DNA from: Persicaria tinctoria
Lineage: Eukaryota; Streptophyta; Magnoliopsida; Caryophyllales; Polygonaceae
DNA length: 64,000 nucleotides
Direction of reading: 5' to 3'
Assembly (NCBI GenBank): GCA_037127255.1
Contig: JBANSL010000020.1
Coordinates: 50,505,098-50,569,097, forward strand
Shown here: positions 32,451 to 42,910 of the stretch, in pieces
Layout of the letters: the number at the start of each line of letters is the position of its first letter
Position numbering within the stretch: the stretch's first letter is position 1
Notes under the pieces: generated by a model
The model's database searches: none
Told to the model about the DNA's origin: nothing
Seen by the model: the letters and a program-made list of their open reading frames with translations, nothing else
Position numbers and translations under genes: made by a program

Positions 32451-35400
32451 ACTTATTTGTTGTGAAACATAATGTTTACACTATATCTATGCTATTTAGG
32501 TAGAGAAATTGTTGTCCATCAAGAAATTCCTACTGTGTATCCAGCATCTGTTATTCAACCCGCGTCCTTCAAGTTTGTTGTTCCCAAAGAACGACGTTTT
32601 CGTGGGCACATTAATGTGTATTCAAAGCCTTCATTGATCAAAGTTCTTAAGAATGGTCTGTCTCCTGATGACTGGGTTTCTCTTATAGATGGTTGTTTAG
32701 GTCTAATTGTACGGGCTGGTGATCGTCTATATTTTTATCATCAACTTGTGCATCAGATGCTCCTACATGAAGTTGAAACTTCTAAAGTTAATGAGATGTG
32801 GTTCCAAGTTGGGCAACATTTGTTTAGGTTTTCTCTAGTTGAATTCTGTTCTGTAACTGGTTTGAGTTGGAAAGAACTTGGTGATGACATGTCTTCTTCT
32901 CCTCATGTGGATATGGAGGAGTTTTTGGGTGTATCGGAATGCACATTTAATGGTTTTCTTCAAATTTTCCTCAAGGAGCCAACCCAGTCTCCCAAGAAAC
33001 TTTCCATGGCGTACTTGTTACTGATTGAGGGTGTGTTGCTCCCTCAGTGTTCTAAAGCTCTTGTTCGTCAATCTCATGTGGACCTTGCCTGTGATTTCGA
33101 TTGTTTAAAACTTTATCCTTTTGGTCGGGTTGTGTTTCTGGAAACATTTGGTTATTTGAAGAAGTCTATGAGGTCTGGTCTATCCAAAAAGGGTCCAAGG
33201 TTTGGGTATAATTTGCTCGGATATCCTATAGCATTCGAGGTATTCTACTTCTATTTCTGTGTCTTACGGTTGCTTCCTTCTCAGGTTTGGATTTTAGAGG
33301 CAATCCCTAAGATTGTTGGCATCTGTAATTGTCACTTTGTCTTATGTGATGGATTTCCAGCATCTCTTGTCTGGTATACTAGTGAACGTTATTACAACAT
33401 TACATATGATAGGTGTTCTGAAGTTTTCTCCAAAGATTTGGTAAGCATTCCTTCTTGTCTCATCTTTTATTATTCTGATGTCAGTTTCCCTCTTCTATTT
33501 TTTATATTTGTTGTCGTTTATAGGGGTCTGTCTACTCTTTGTATGCGTCGTTTATGGATTGCCCTGGCCTCTCCTTTTTTAATGAAGTTGCTGATGACAG
33601 TGTAGATTCTTATGTTTGATGTTTTGTTGGTATGGATGATGCTAGTGGTGTGGTTTCTCCAAGGAATTTACGGGTCCAAGCGTATCGGCTTAGGCAATCA
33701 GGTGGCTGTCTTCTTGATGGTGGTGTGGAACCTACTATCCCTTCTACTAATATTCCTACTAGGATGAAGGATATAGTTAGAGCCCCACCTATGAAGAAAA
33801 AGGGGGTGGTGAGACCACCAGTTATCACAGACGGTAGTTCTGACTTTGAGAGTCCCAGGAAGAGGTTGGTTACACGGTCAATGGGCAGTGGTGACAATCC
33901 TCTTCCTCTGAAGAAGGGTAAGATGGTGACACGCACTCCTGTTGCTGATGAGTTTGTGAAGAAGAAGAGGGTGTTGAGAAGTTCTGCTACTCTATATCAG
34001 CCTGTTAAGAAGAAGGCAAAGGTGGTGCCATCTCGGAAATCGTCAAGGACCGAGTTTCCTGCCAAGGGTGAAGTAGAAGCACCATGTGGTGACAAAGGTG
34101 TAGATCATGGTGACAAGCCCTCCAAGTTTAAACTCTCTAGATCTATCCCTCCCAAAGGTGATGAGCTTCCTAAGAGTGATGATCTTTCTGGGTTGGAAAA
34201 AGAGTTTGTTACTAAAACTATTTTTGAAGAAGTTGTCAGTTCTTTTAAGGCATCATTTGAGCCTTATGAAGCTCAATTGCAAGAGTGTGTTTCTAGGATT
34301 CTTGTCCTTGAGGAGAAAGTCCATTACCTTGAAGCACGTGTCTTCCACCCCAGTGATGACAGTGAGACTACTTTGAAAAGGGAACGTAATGCATTGGAGG
34401 ATGATTCCATAAAGGATGTGATGGTTGGGATTATGGAAGGCTGTTCTCAGATGTCTGCTCATGGGCATCATTTTGAGGGGTTGGTTAAAGATGATGACAA
34501 TGAAGGTGACGACGTTGATTCGTCCGATGATTCCCATATGTTGTTGTTAAGTCAATTAAGGAGTCAACTTCAGTAGATGTTGATGTTGTTTGCACTGATG
34601 TTGACACTGGTCTTGTGTGTTCAAAGGAAATACTTGATGACAGTGTTGTCCCTTCTCCTAGCAGTGCACCTCCTTCTCTCAAGATTGATGACAATGTTGT
34701 TGCTCTTACTGAAGTCCTTGTATCACAAGATGTACCTGTTAACAGTGTTATCCCTCTTACTGAAGTTGTTTCGTCATATGAAGGAATCCTCAATTCTAGT
34801 GCAGCCATTACTGAAAAAGTTGTTGAGTCTTATTCTCATGCTCCTCCTGAAATCCTTCCTTCGGCTGATGAAATTTTTGATTTGAGTGTTGCTCCAACTG
34901 AAGTAATTGGGTCAGTTGAGACTGTTTCTGCTAGCTCAGTTCCTCCTACTCAAGTTATTGATTCACATCAAATCAATGAGGACATGGTTGCTTCCAAAGA
35001 GGTTCATGGTGACAGTGTTGTTCCCACTCCTGTTCTCCCTTGCTCTACTGATTCTCGTGATGATAGTGGTGTTGTTGCAACTCTTGTGCTTCCTTGCTCC
35101 ATCGATGCACCTGATGATAGTGGTGCTGTTGGTCCCAAAGTTGTGGTTACAACTAATTTGAATGATGCTAGTAGTTGACCTTCTCCTGAAGTTGTTGGTG
35201 GAACAGTTGATCATGGTATTGGAATCATACTTGGATACAATTATGATGTCCCAGAGGATGTGCCTGCTGACAATGGTGATGCAATCGGTGTTATTGATGA
35301 TAAATGCAGTCTATTTCATAACATCACTAACGTCGCCTACCCTATTCCTTCAGACGGTGAAGATGATGTTGAAGTTCCGCTAAGGCGTTCTTATAGGGCG

Positions 35401-36198
35401 TTAAAATCTGCTCCTGCAGCCCATACTCCTTACACCAATCCTTGTAAACTGAAGAAACCTCGCCTTCCTAAAGTACCTAAACATTCCATTCTCAGCTCCA
35501 AGGAGCGTGTTGAATTTTATACCACTTTTCGAGATCTTGGTTAATTATCCACTTTTGATATGTGTTTTCTTCTTTGTACTACCACTTCTTATAATATGTT
35601 TATTTAACTTGTTATCTTACTTTACAGGCGTGATGGAAAAGTCAGTGGCTGTGAGGTTGATATGAACAAGGTGTTTTTCACTGAATTATCAGGGAAGACA
35701 AAATGGCTTCGTGATATTGTAAGTTCATATTTACATGTCTTGTTGTTGTTGCTTATATTTTGGTGCCATCAGTTTGGTGATAGTTAGGGTTTATTCTGTT
35801 CTCTTTCACAGCACATAGACGAAGCACTTCATCATTTTAGAAATCGTCTTCATGATAGTCCTGATCTAAATCCCACCAGTGTTGTAATAGACACCATTTT
35901 TCCCCCTAAGATTGCGAACTGATATGTTGATGTTTTTAAAAATGGTGATGCAATTCCGGAGGAATTCTTCTATTACTTCCTTGGTCTTTATCGTGGCAAT
36001 TATGGGAAGACTTGGAAAGGTGCTAATAAGGTTTACGCTCCGTTCAATCTTGACCAACTGCACTGGGTAGCTGTTGAAATTGAGTTGGACTCCAAGACGA
36101 TTCTTGTTTATGACTCCCAGTGTGGTTTCACTAAAAATGAAGAGTTGCTTTCGAAGTTTGCTAAAACGTGTGAAGTGCTTTCTGTTCTGTGGAGCAAG

Positions 36199-37341
36199 TG
36201 ATGCAGGTCAAGATGGCCTTCTGTGGGTCAAACAACGATCTTGATCCAGGCGACGACTCGATTTCAAATGGAGGAGAATGATGTCATCCTCAAACGGAAG
36301 AAGAAGGCTCCACCATGGAAGAGGGTCCAAAGGTAACCAAGGTCCACGTTTTTCGTTCGTGCAGTATCGTTTGACAGCATTTCGACGTCTCAGTAAAACG
36401 GATCGTTCGGAGTCCATATTTATCGGATGGGGTCGTGCTATACCTTGTTGGAACGAGGACGAAAAGATCTAAAACTTTTCTGTTGAAGGCTTCTCCAGAA
36501 TCAACCTCAAGAATGGCCGAAATTCATCATCTTTGCAGCTGTCTCTGTTTGGACGAATTTCTACATAATTATTTAAATATTTTCGAATTTATTTAATTAA
36601 ATTAGATTTAATTATTTTATGATTTTAGGGTAATAATGTGGAAATAATTAGATCTCTTCTAGATATAATTCTTGTCCACCAAGTTGTTAATTTTCTATCC
36701 TTAGTTAGATTTACTTATCTTAGGAAAGATTTACATATCTATAGATTATTTGATTTATCTTTAGTTATCAAAACTCTATCTTTTGCACAATATAGAATTG
36801 GTATATTGTCTATTTAAACTCTTGTACTTTCATTGAATTAATCAGATTGGAAATTATATTGAGGAACCCTTTTTAGGATTAAAAAGGTTCTTCAATCTCC
36901 CAATCCAAAAGTCTTTGCAATTCATTTATGTTCTTATTCATTCATCAATCATCCGATACTAAACCCTAATCCCAAACACAAATCAAACACAAAGGAGAAA
37001 CCCATCCTGAGAAATCGTCGCTGAACCAGTGTTCTTGTCGCTGAGTCTGCCCAGAACTGTCGCAACTGGCCGGGCCGCCCCGCGGCTCCGTTGGCCGCCC
37101 CACGGCCATTCCAGCGCCGTCGCAATTACTTGTCTTTCCGTGGTTGTTTGGCTTTGTTTGGTGTTGCTTTAGTTTTATTTACTTGTTTTTTCTTTTCTTT
37201 CACAATAGTTTCAAGTCCTTATTGTAATTAATTGTAAACATCGAGAGTATAGCAAGAATAATTGCAAGATCGAGCCATCAACAATTTGGTGTTCTTGATC
37301 TTGAACCCACATGCGAAGGATCGGGGATTCCAAACGTATTA
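36199..37341 (+). mobile_element. Solo LTR (1143 bp) inserted in the Ulp1 domain
   Basis: It begins TGATGCAGGTCAAGATGG and ends AAACGTATTA. The 5-bp target duplication GCAAG lies at 36194-36198 and 37342-37346. It is related to the LTRs at 50195 and 54234, sharing AATGATGTCATCCTCAA, TTTCGACGTCTCAGTAAAA and GTCGTGCTATACCTTG-like text. Removing it with one GCAAG rejoins the host reading frame (VLWSK then SGLFLKMDD). No internal region is present. Confidence 0.9.
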
Positions 37342-37679
37342 GCAAGAGTGGTCTTTTTCTTAAGATGGATGACACTCCCTTTGAAATGCACGTACAAAGT
37401 AGATGACTTGCCTCAAAATGAAGACGGATACCTTCTGTTTTTCGTCTTGTTGTATTTTGTTTTGTGATATTTTATCTGTTCACCTTTTGTCTCTTATTGT
37501 TTATTTTTTGCTTCTTATGCATGGATAACTGTACTGGTGTCTACGTCATCAAGCACATTGAGTCTCTGGTTTTTGGTGGCATGGTGACATTCAACTTGTG
37601 AATGATGAGTATGTTAATGCTTATCGTGAGAAGATTGCATATGATCTCATGAAGAAGCAGTGGACATTTGTTTAGTTAT

Positions 37680-38830
37680 GAACTTTAAGTTTGTGTTAGT
37701 TGGACTTTGTGGTGACAGTTTAGATTATATTTTGTTGTTGTAACAGTCGTGGTGATAGCCCATGGTGACACTCAGTTTGTGTTAGTTAGACAATATATCT
37801 GGTGACACTTGAATTGGTGACAGGTTATTGTATATTTTGTTGATGTAAAAGTCATGGTGACAGCCCATGGTGACACTTAGATTGTGTATTTGTAGGCTAA
37901 TGCTCTAGTAATTTACATGTTCCTTTGAATCTTTTATTGTTTTGTCCCTATTATATGTTACAACAGTCTATAATTCCACTTCAATGTCAAGGCTTTATTA
38001 TTTTTGGTGACATCTTCAAAGTTTTCACTTTGGTTACAGTGTCCATGACCATCTTTTCGAAGTGGTGACAATATATGTGACCTCATTTTTAGGTTTGTTA
38101 CATCGTCTATAGGGTTTGCTTTGATTATAGTGTCTACGTCCTATTTTTCATTGTGGTTACAATATATATGACCCTGTTTTAACGGTGGTTACAGTGTTTA
38201 TGACTCTCTTACTCATTTATATGATGAAGGAGAATTGTCCATCACATGTCTTTTGACTTATCATTATCCCCTTTAGGGTTTTCGCTTACCTTGTCCTAGG
38301 ATTTTCCATTTGATTACAGCAATCATCTCTTAACGACATATTGTACGTAACATTTTAGGGTTTAGGGTTTAGGGTATTGACCCTAAACTCTAAAGACTTA
38401 ACCCTAAACCCTAAATCATACTGTACATCACATGTTCTTTTGGCTTCTCATTAGCTCCTTTGGGGTTAATGCTTCCCTAATCACAGGGTTTGCCTTTTGA
38501 TTACAATGTCTATGACCATGTTTTCACAGTGGTGACAGTGCATATGTCATGGTCTATGTCCCTGTTTTAACAGTTGTTAAAACATCTATAAGTTTTTCCT
38601 TTGATTACAATGTCTATTCCCCTTTTTTCATAGTGATGAAAGTGTCTATGTCCCTGTTTTAACGGTGGTTACAACGTCTATGTCTATCTTAACCATTCAT
38701 ATGATAAAGGAGAACTGTTCATCACATGTCTTTTGGCTTCTCATTAGCCCCTTTAGGGTTTTTGCTTACCTTGTCCTAGGGTTTTCCATTTGATTACAGC
38801 AATCATCTCTTAACTATGTACTGTACTTAA
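37680..38830 (+). repeat. GGTGACA/GGTTACAGTGTCTATGAC repeat region with telomere-like words
   Basis: The region downstream of the Ulp1 pseudogene has no coding potential. Words such as GGTGACAG, GGTTACAGTGT and TCTATGACC recur about every 40-80 bases. A segment of about 100 bases (CATCACATGTCTTTTG to ATCTCTTAAC) occurs twice, near 38240 and 38720. Confidence 0.65.
38354..38415. repeat. Inverted telomere-type repeats (TTTAGGG / CCCTAAA)
   Basis: Three TTTAGGG units at 38354-38374 are followed after six bases by CCCTAAA (38381-38387) and then two more CCCTAAA units at about 38402-38415 in inverse orientation. TTTAGGG is the usual plant telomere repeat. Confidence 0.85.
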
Positions 38831-38831
38831 C

Positions 38832-38968
38832 ATTGACAAAGAAATGCGATGCGGTTTCAAACCGCGTTTTATGTGGAAGATGTGAAATTCGATTAGCGCC
38901 CGGGAGGAGGTTTGAAAATTGGCAAAGAAACACGACGCGGTTTGAAACCGCGTTTTTCTGACGACCCT
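38832..38968. repeat. Two copies of a palindrome-bearing unit (GCGGTTTNAAACCGC)
   Basis: TTGACAAAGAAATGCGATGC and TTGGCAAAGAAACACGACGC start two units, each containing the palindrome GCGGTTTCAAACCGC or GCGGTTTGAAACCGC followed by GTTTT. They lie about 80 bases apart. I do not recognise the element. Confidence 0.6.
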
Positions 38969-39148
38969 GCAAAAAATGAATATTTTTATAAAATGTTTAA
39001 AACAATGAATATTTTTGTAATTATTTAGTTTTTTGTGAATATTTTGAAAAAAAATTCGCGATTGTTTGTTTGAGATTATATATGATTTGATTATTATATT
39101 ATATTATTCAATTAACGCAATTATATAATAGATTGATAAATTGCCAAA

Positions 39149-39149
<1 letters not shown>

Positions 39150-39209
<60 letters not shown>
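39150..39209. repeat. (TC)n followed by (TA)n microsatellite
   Basis: About ten TC units run into about 20 TA units, directly abutting the TIR element at 39210. TA repeats also flank its right end. Confidence 0.9.
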
Positions 39210-39213
<4 letters not shown>

Positions 39214-39299
39214 TTACTTCAAATGTAAAAACTCCTTATTGTGTAAAATCCGCTTAACGTGTAAAATTTAGTATTTTAATCCTATCCCACACGCGCCTC

Positions 39300-39690
39300 A
39301 ATTAAAAAAAAGAAGTTAATTTGGCCGCTCCTCTGTTCCTCGCCCAGCAGAGCCCTCCCGAAGGCGAAGGAAGACGCCGGCCATGGCTGCCTCTCCGTTC
39401 CTCTCTCACTCTCCTCTGCACCATCGATGCCGGTTAGCTGTTCCTCACCCTCTTCAAATCCGGCGACGATGCCGACCTCGGAGCTCCTGCCACCCTCCCA
39501 ATCTCTCGTTTTCTCTCTCTCGGTTGAGCTATGCCTCGTCCCGCTTCCTACGCCACAAAGAAGTGTCGTGAAGGCTTTCAAGCTCAACAAGCCGCTGCTC
39601 CTCTCCAAATCTGTCTCCGGCCAATGGCGCTCTCGATTCAAACGAGCAGGAAGAGGTAGCAAAGTTTATGTTGTTCCCAATTTCTAGGGT
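39300..39690 (+). other. GC-rich segment inside the TIR element, possible captured exon
   Basis: Overlapping short frames at 39383-39571 and 39427-39687 look like a plant 5' leader or first exon (Ser/Pro-rich; SVVKAFKLNKPLLLSKSVSG). I cannot assign a family. Captured host sequence is an inference. Confidence 0.3.
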
Positions 39691-39887
39691 TTACAACCTT
39701 CGGATCTCCCTCTGACTCCTCCTCAGCCATCGGAATCTCAAATTAACTCCTCCCCACCCCTCTATCTGTTTTGAAAACACCATACCTTTGTGGAATTGAA
39801 GCCTGGAAGGACTGTACCCTTACCAATTTGAAGCTTGAAGGCTGGATTGAAAAAAAAAAAAAAACAAATTTCTAGGGCTTGAACAGC

Positions 39888-40676
39888 ATGTTTGAGCTCG
39901 GAAAGGAATCCCAGGTTGAGAAACTAGAAATGGATAAGGAAAAAGGCCTAGCGCCAGGACGTCGGGCAAAATGCCTTACTCCTAGCCCAATCACAGCAGC
40001 AAGCAGTGCCAACTCAGGCTCGAAGATGACAGTGCTAGGATTCCTGCCTAAAGGTACATCCATACACCCCCAACAAATGGATCCAGGTGGTCAAGAAGCG
40101 ACAAAGCACCCTCCAGGCTCCTCCCCTTCGTCTGTTTTTAAGCCATTTCGATCTTCAGAGGTATGCAACACTCCTCCCCTTCCCCCGGATTTGGCCGGGT
40201 CTTTTAGGATAGACATTGATGTGCAAAAGATCCCAAAGGAGGGACAATTTGAATGTTTAAATGCTGAAAAGATCCCTATGGAGGGACAAAATACCTGTTT
40301 AATTTCGAATATAGATTTACAATGTAGAGATGAAAGGATTCCAATGAAGGGACAACAAGGTGACTTACATGTTTCCCATTCTTCTACTGTTAATGTGTCT
40401 AATGATTCTGAAATGAACCCAAATAAGGGACATATCATTGCTCAAAAGGATAACAATGTCTTAAACCAAAGTCTTCCTGAAACTGAACCTCCTACTACGG
40501 CTGTAATGAGAGATAAAAATGTGGTTCTGAATGTTTCCACAAGTGCTGAACATGGGTCAATCTCTGTTATGGTTTCTGAAGAGATGTCGTTTGAAGTGCA
40601 AAACCGTTCAACGATGCCAAAAACCCCATCTGATCAAATCATTCAACCTCTTGCAGAATTCTTTCCTTACGGATAG
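39888..40676 (+). CDS. Uncharacterised ORF with IPxxGQ repeats
   Basis: An ATG at 39888 opens 262 codons. The N-terminal half is Ser/Pro-rich (KCLTPSPITAASSANSGSKM). The middle has three or four copies of a short motif: KIPKEGQ, KIPMEGQ, RIPMKGQ, and a weaker MNPNKGH, spaced 15-35 residues. No membrane segment or known domain is evident. Its last 38 bases are antisense to the terminal exon of the SOF1-like fragment (which ends at 40639), so the C-terminus is probably not a native end. It may be captured or retroelement-derived sequence; function unknown. Confidence 0.35.
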   Translation: MFELGKESQVEKLEMDKEKGLAPGRRAKCLTPSPITAASSANSGSKMTVLGFLPKGTSIHPQQMDPGGQEATKHPPGSSPSSVFKPFRSSEVCNTPPLPPDLAGSFRIDIDVQKIPKEGQFECLNAEKIPMEGQNTCLISNIDLQCRDERIPMKGQQGDLHVSHSSTVNVSNDSEMNPNKGHIIAQKDNNVLNQSLPETEPPTTAVMRDKNVVLNVSTSAEHGSISVMVSEEMSFEVQNRSTMPKTPSDQIIQPLAEFFPYG

Positions 40677-41754
40677 GCTTAGAGCGTGATGGATTACCAT
40701 GAGCTCGTCTCCTCTCCTCTTTCCTTCTCTGCTCTTCTGTCATTAGGCGTCTCAAAGAGGCAGCCTTGTATATGGGCTTAGGTAAATGCCTATGCCTGCA
40801 AGTTGCACATGGGAAAAAGATGATCAGGCATTGATTGAAAACCCATTTTTAAACTGGATATGATATCTGGCCATATAGGACCTTTCTAAATCAAAGCACC
40901 AATCAGGGATGGGGCCAGTGATAAAAAAGATTAAATTGGTTGGGCAGGTCTCTTACCTCACAATGCGCTTCACTTCTGGAAGGTGCCTGTAACATTTTAT
41001 TACAGCTTCATGGTATTCTTGCTTCTTGCGTTCCCTTGGATGAAGCTGGCAAAAACATAAAATGCATTAGTATGTCTCACAGACAAAGCAAAACCATGTC
41101 ACAAGTCAGAAGCTGAGAGGTACTTACAACTCCTAGTTGTTCAGATGCTTTAGCTTTCCAAAGCCGAAGATTTGTGTCATCACTTCCGGATATAATGTAA
41201 GATGCATCAGAGCTGTACTTCACACAAAATACCCTGTACAGATTGAAATAAGTAAAGGGTCCACTTGTTCTCGGATTCACAAAATTACTTATGTATAGGA
41301 CTGTGCTACTAATTGTCGGTGAATAAAATACATACCTCTGCATTCTCTTGGTGTGATAGATTTCCCTACTATGGCCACCATTGTAAGGGAAAATTCTTAC
41401 CTGCACATAGGAGCTCAATTATAAATAGAAGAATAGAGAAGCCAGCAAAAACTAAAAATAGAAGAATTTAATAGAATGCTTATCACATCTTACAGTTCTA
41501 TCATAAGATCCTGTAACAAACTCCCGTCCCGTCGGTGAGTAGTCAATATCCAACCTGTCAAGGAAGTTGCCAAATTGTTATGTGTGATGTTATGACATTT
41601 AGCATTGTAAATGACATGCATGCGACGTAGTAGATACTACAAAAAGAATGGCATCATAAAGTCCATACACCGCTGAGACGTGATCCTGATGAACACATTT
41701 TGCTTCATCAAGCTTCCTCGCATCATAACTGTAACAGTTACAATCTTCATTCGC
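40639..41754 (-). pseudogene. SOF1/DCAF13-like WD40 protein, 3' six exons only
   Basis: Six exons (41754-41669, 41554-41494, 41400-41336, 41233-41128, 41045-40957, 40795-40639) join with canonical introns into an uninterrupted 187-codon frame. It reads ANEDCNCYSYDARKLDEAKC, YSPTGREFVTGSYDRT, VRIFPYNGGHSREIYHTKRM, SSDASYIISGSDDTNLRLWK (WD repeats), then the Sof1 tail PRERKKQEYHEAVIKCYRHL and PEVKRIVRHRHLPKPIYKAA, ending LQEVE. Full-length homologues are about 450 residues, so roughly the first 260 are missing. Sof1/DCAF13 acts in 18S rRNA processing in the nucleolus and as a DDB1-CUL4 adaptor. The fragment retains introns, so it was copied from genomic DNA, not from mRNA. Intact frame suggests recent capture. 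Confidence 0.88.
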
Positions 41755-41781
41755 CTGTGATAAAATATTACCAATGCATCA

Positions 41782-41802
41782 AGCCTATCCGTAAGGAAAG
41801 AC
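41782..41802 (+). repeat. 21-bp inverted copy of the SOF1 last exon at a fragment junction
   Basis: AAGCCTATCCGTAAGGAAAG plus A here is the exact reverse complement of bases in the last SOF1 exon at about 40662-40682. It lies between the 5' limit of the SOF1 fragment and the ATL fragment. Confidence 0.8.
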
Positions 41803-41805
41803 AAT

Positions 41806-41956
41806 TTCCTTAGCTTCCCGCTCAGAAAACCAGTACCCAAAAGTGCCAGGGACTGACACCTTCCAGAGACAGCTGCATCAGCTGTTTGAACTCCATGATT
41901 CAGGTCTTGATCAAGCACTCATAGAAGCCCTTCCAGTGTTCCACTACAAAGAAATC
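41806..41956 (+). pseudogene. ATL-type RING-H2 E3 ligase fragment (pre-RING segment)
   Basis: On the plus strand the frame reads SRSENQYPKVPGTDTFQRQL, HQLFELHDSGLDQALIEALP and VFHYKEI. In ATL46/ATL13-like RING-H2 proteins this conserved segment (FQRQLQQLFHLHDSG, DALPVF.YKEI) directly precedes the RING finger. The RING itself is absent; sequence diverges after KEI. About 50 residues remain, opposite in orientation to the SOF1 exons next to it. It cannot encode a working ligase. Confidence 0.8.
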
Positions 41957-42222
41957 AATATGTTGTTCTGTTTTTACAGAAAACAGATTTTTAAAACATG
42001 CATCTTGCATATATTTTGAGAAAGGTGCTTTGGCTGAGATATATGATGAATTTAGCACACCCATTCATGTGCTTTACATTTGTGTGATTTGAATGCTTAG
42101 ATGACCCTCTTGTCTTAAGATTTCATTGCAAAAACTTGATTTTATCCATTAAAACAATTAGCACATGATTTTTGCACTAAAGCCTATTAGCTCAAACATG
42201 CCCTTAGTGGTTTTTGCAGTAA

Positions 42223-42294
42223 AGCCTATTAGCTCAAAATGGTAGAGCATTGTGCCTACGCACAAAGATGCGGGTTCAAACCCCGCATAGGCTA
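42223..42294 (+). ncRNA. tRNA-like module with 6-nt anticodon loop (left copy)
   Basis: It folds as acceptor AGCCTAT/ATAGGCT (7 perfect pairs), D arm GCTC-loop-GAGC, anticodon stem TTGTG/CACAA with a six-base loop CCTACG, four variable bases, and T arm GCGGG-TTCAAAC-CCCGC. A-box and B-box Pol III motifs are intact. A six-base loop is not normal for a tRNA, so this is more likely a tRNA-derived element than a functional tRNA gene. Its first 20 bases, with flank, are duplicated at about 42170-42196. Confidence 0.65.
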
Positions 42295-42880
42295 TATATG
42301 TTTATCGCTTAGAAGTACGATGTTTCTCTTCATGAATAAGAGTATAAAGTGCAAAAATAAAATCGTAGTGTGCAAATATAAGAACATAAAGTGCAACTGT
42401 GAAGTGCATTTGTGCAACTATATATGTTTATCGCTTAGAAGTTCGATGTTTCTCTTCATAAATAAGAGTATAAAGTGTAAAAATAAAATCGTAATGTGCA
42501 AATATAAGAACATAAAGTGAAACTGTGTAGTGAATTTGTGCAACTGTCAAGTGCATTTGTGCAACTGTGTAGTGCATTTGTGCAACTGTGTAGTGCATTT
42601 GTTCAACTGTGAAGTGCATTTGTGCAACTTTAAAGTGCATTTGTGCAATTTTAAAGTGCTTTTGTGCACATTTCAAGTGCAAATATAAGAACATAAAGTG
42701 TGAAAATAAAATTGTAATGTGCACATTTAGAATACAAGTGTGCAAAAGTAGGATACAATTGTGCAAATTTAAACTACAATTGTGTAAAAGTAAGATACAA
42801 TTGTGCAAAAGTAAGATAAAATGGTGCAAAAGTAGGATACAATTGTGCATAACTAAGATTATAATGTGCATGATTAACAA
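42293..42880. repeat. 127-bp tandem duplication and two 21-bp minisatellites between the tRNA-like modules
   Basis: TATATATGTTTATCGCTTAG opens two near-identical units (42293-42419, 42420-42546). Then a 21-bp unit (GTGTAGTGCATTTGTGCAAC plus T) recurs about seven times to about 42670. Another 21-bp unit (AGTAAGATACAATTGTGCAA plus A) recurs about six times at 42735-42870. Because 21 is divisible by 3, both strands stay open (42428-42955 minus, 42609-42929 plus) with heptad-like peptides. I regard these frames as repeat artefacts. Confidence 0.85.
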
Positions 42881-42910
42881 TTTGCGATTGTTGCGCTCTT
42901 GTCTATTATG

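Larger units (their letters stand above)
31626..37676 (+). pseudogene. DUF1985-Ulp1 (C48 cysteine protease-like) transposon-associated gene, broken
   Basis: The start is ATG at 31626 (MALS), spliced from 31638 to 32500 to give GREIVVHQEIPTVYP. The DUF1985 domain covers exons 32500-33239 and 33285-33440 (WFQVGQHLFRFSLVEFCSVT, GYPIAFE|VWILEAIPKIVG). An exon from about 33523 continues into a basic/acidic middle (PPMKKKGVVRPP, LRSSATLYQPVKKKAK), then DDS-rich repeats. The C-terminal C48 domain has LDQLHWVAVEIEL (catalytic His), ILVYDSQCG (Asp) and DNCTGVYVIKHIE (Cys, about 37525-37560). Breaks: stop TGA near 33618, frameshift near 34545, stop at 35178, a frame problem at the 35544/35629 junction, stop near 35923, and a 1143-bp solo LTR between His/Asp and Cys. 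Such proteins are known passengers of plant MULE (Kaonashi-type) elements. Confidence 0.82.

Noticed and set aside
42223..42294. Functional tRNA gene
   Set aside because: The anticodon loop has six bases and the variable region is short; the inverted partner shares these defects, so a tRNA-derived repeat is more likely.
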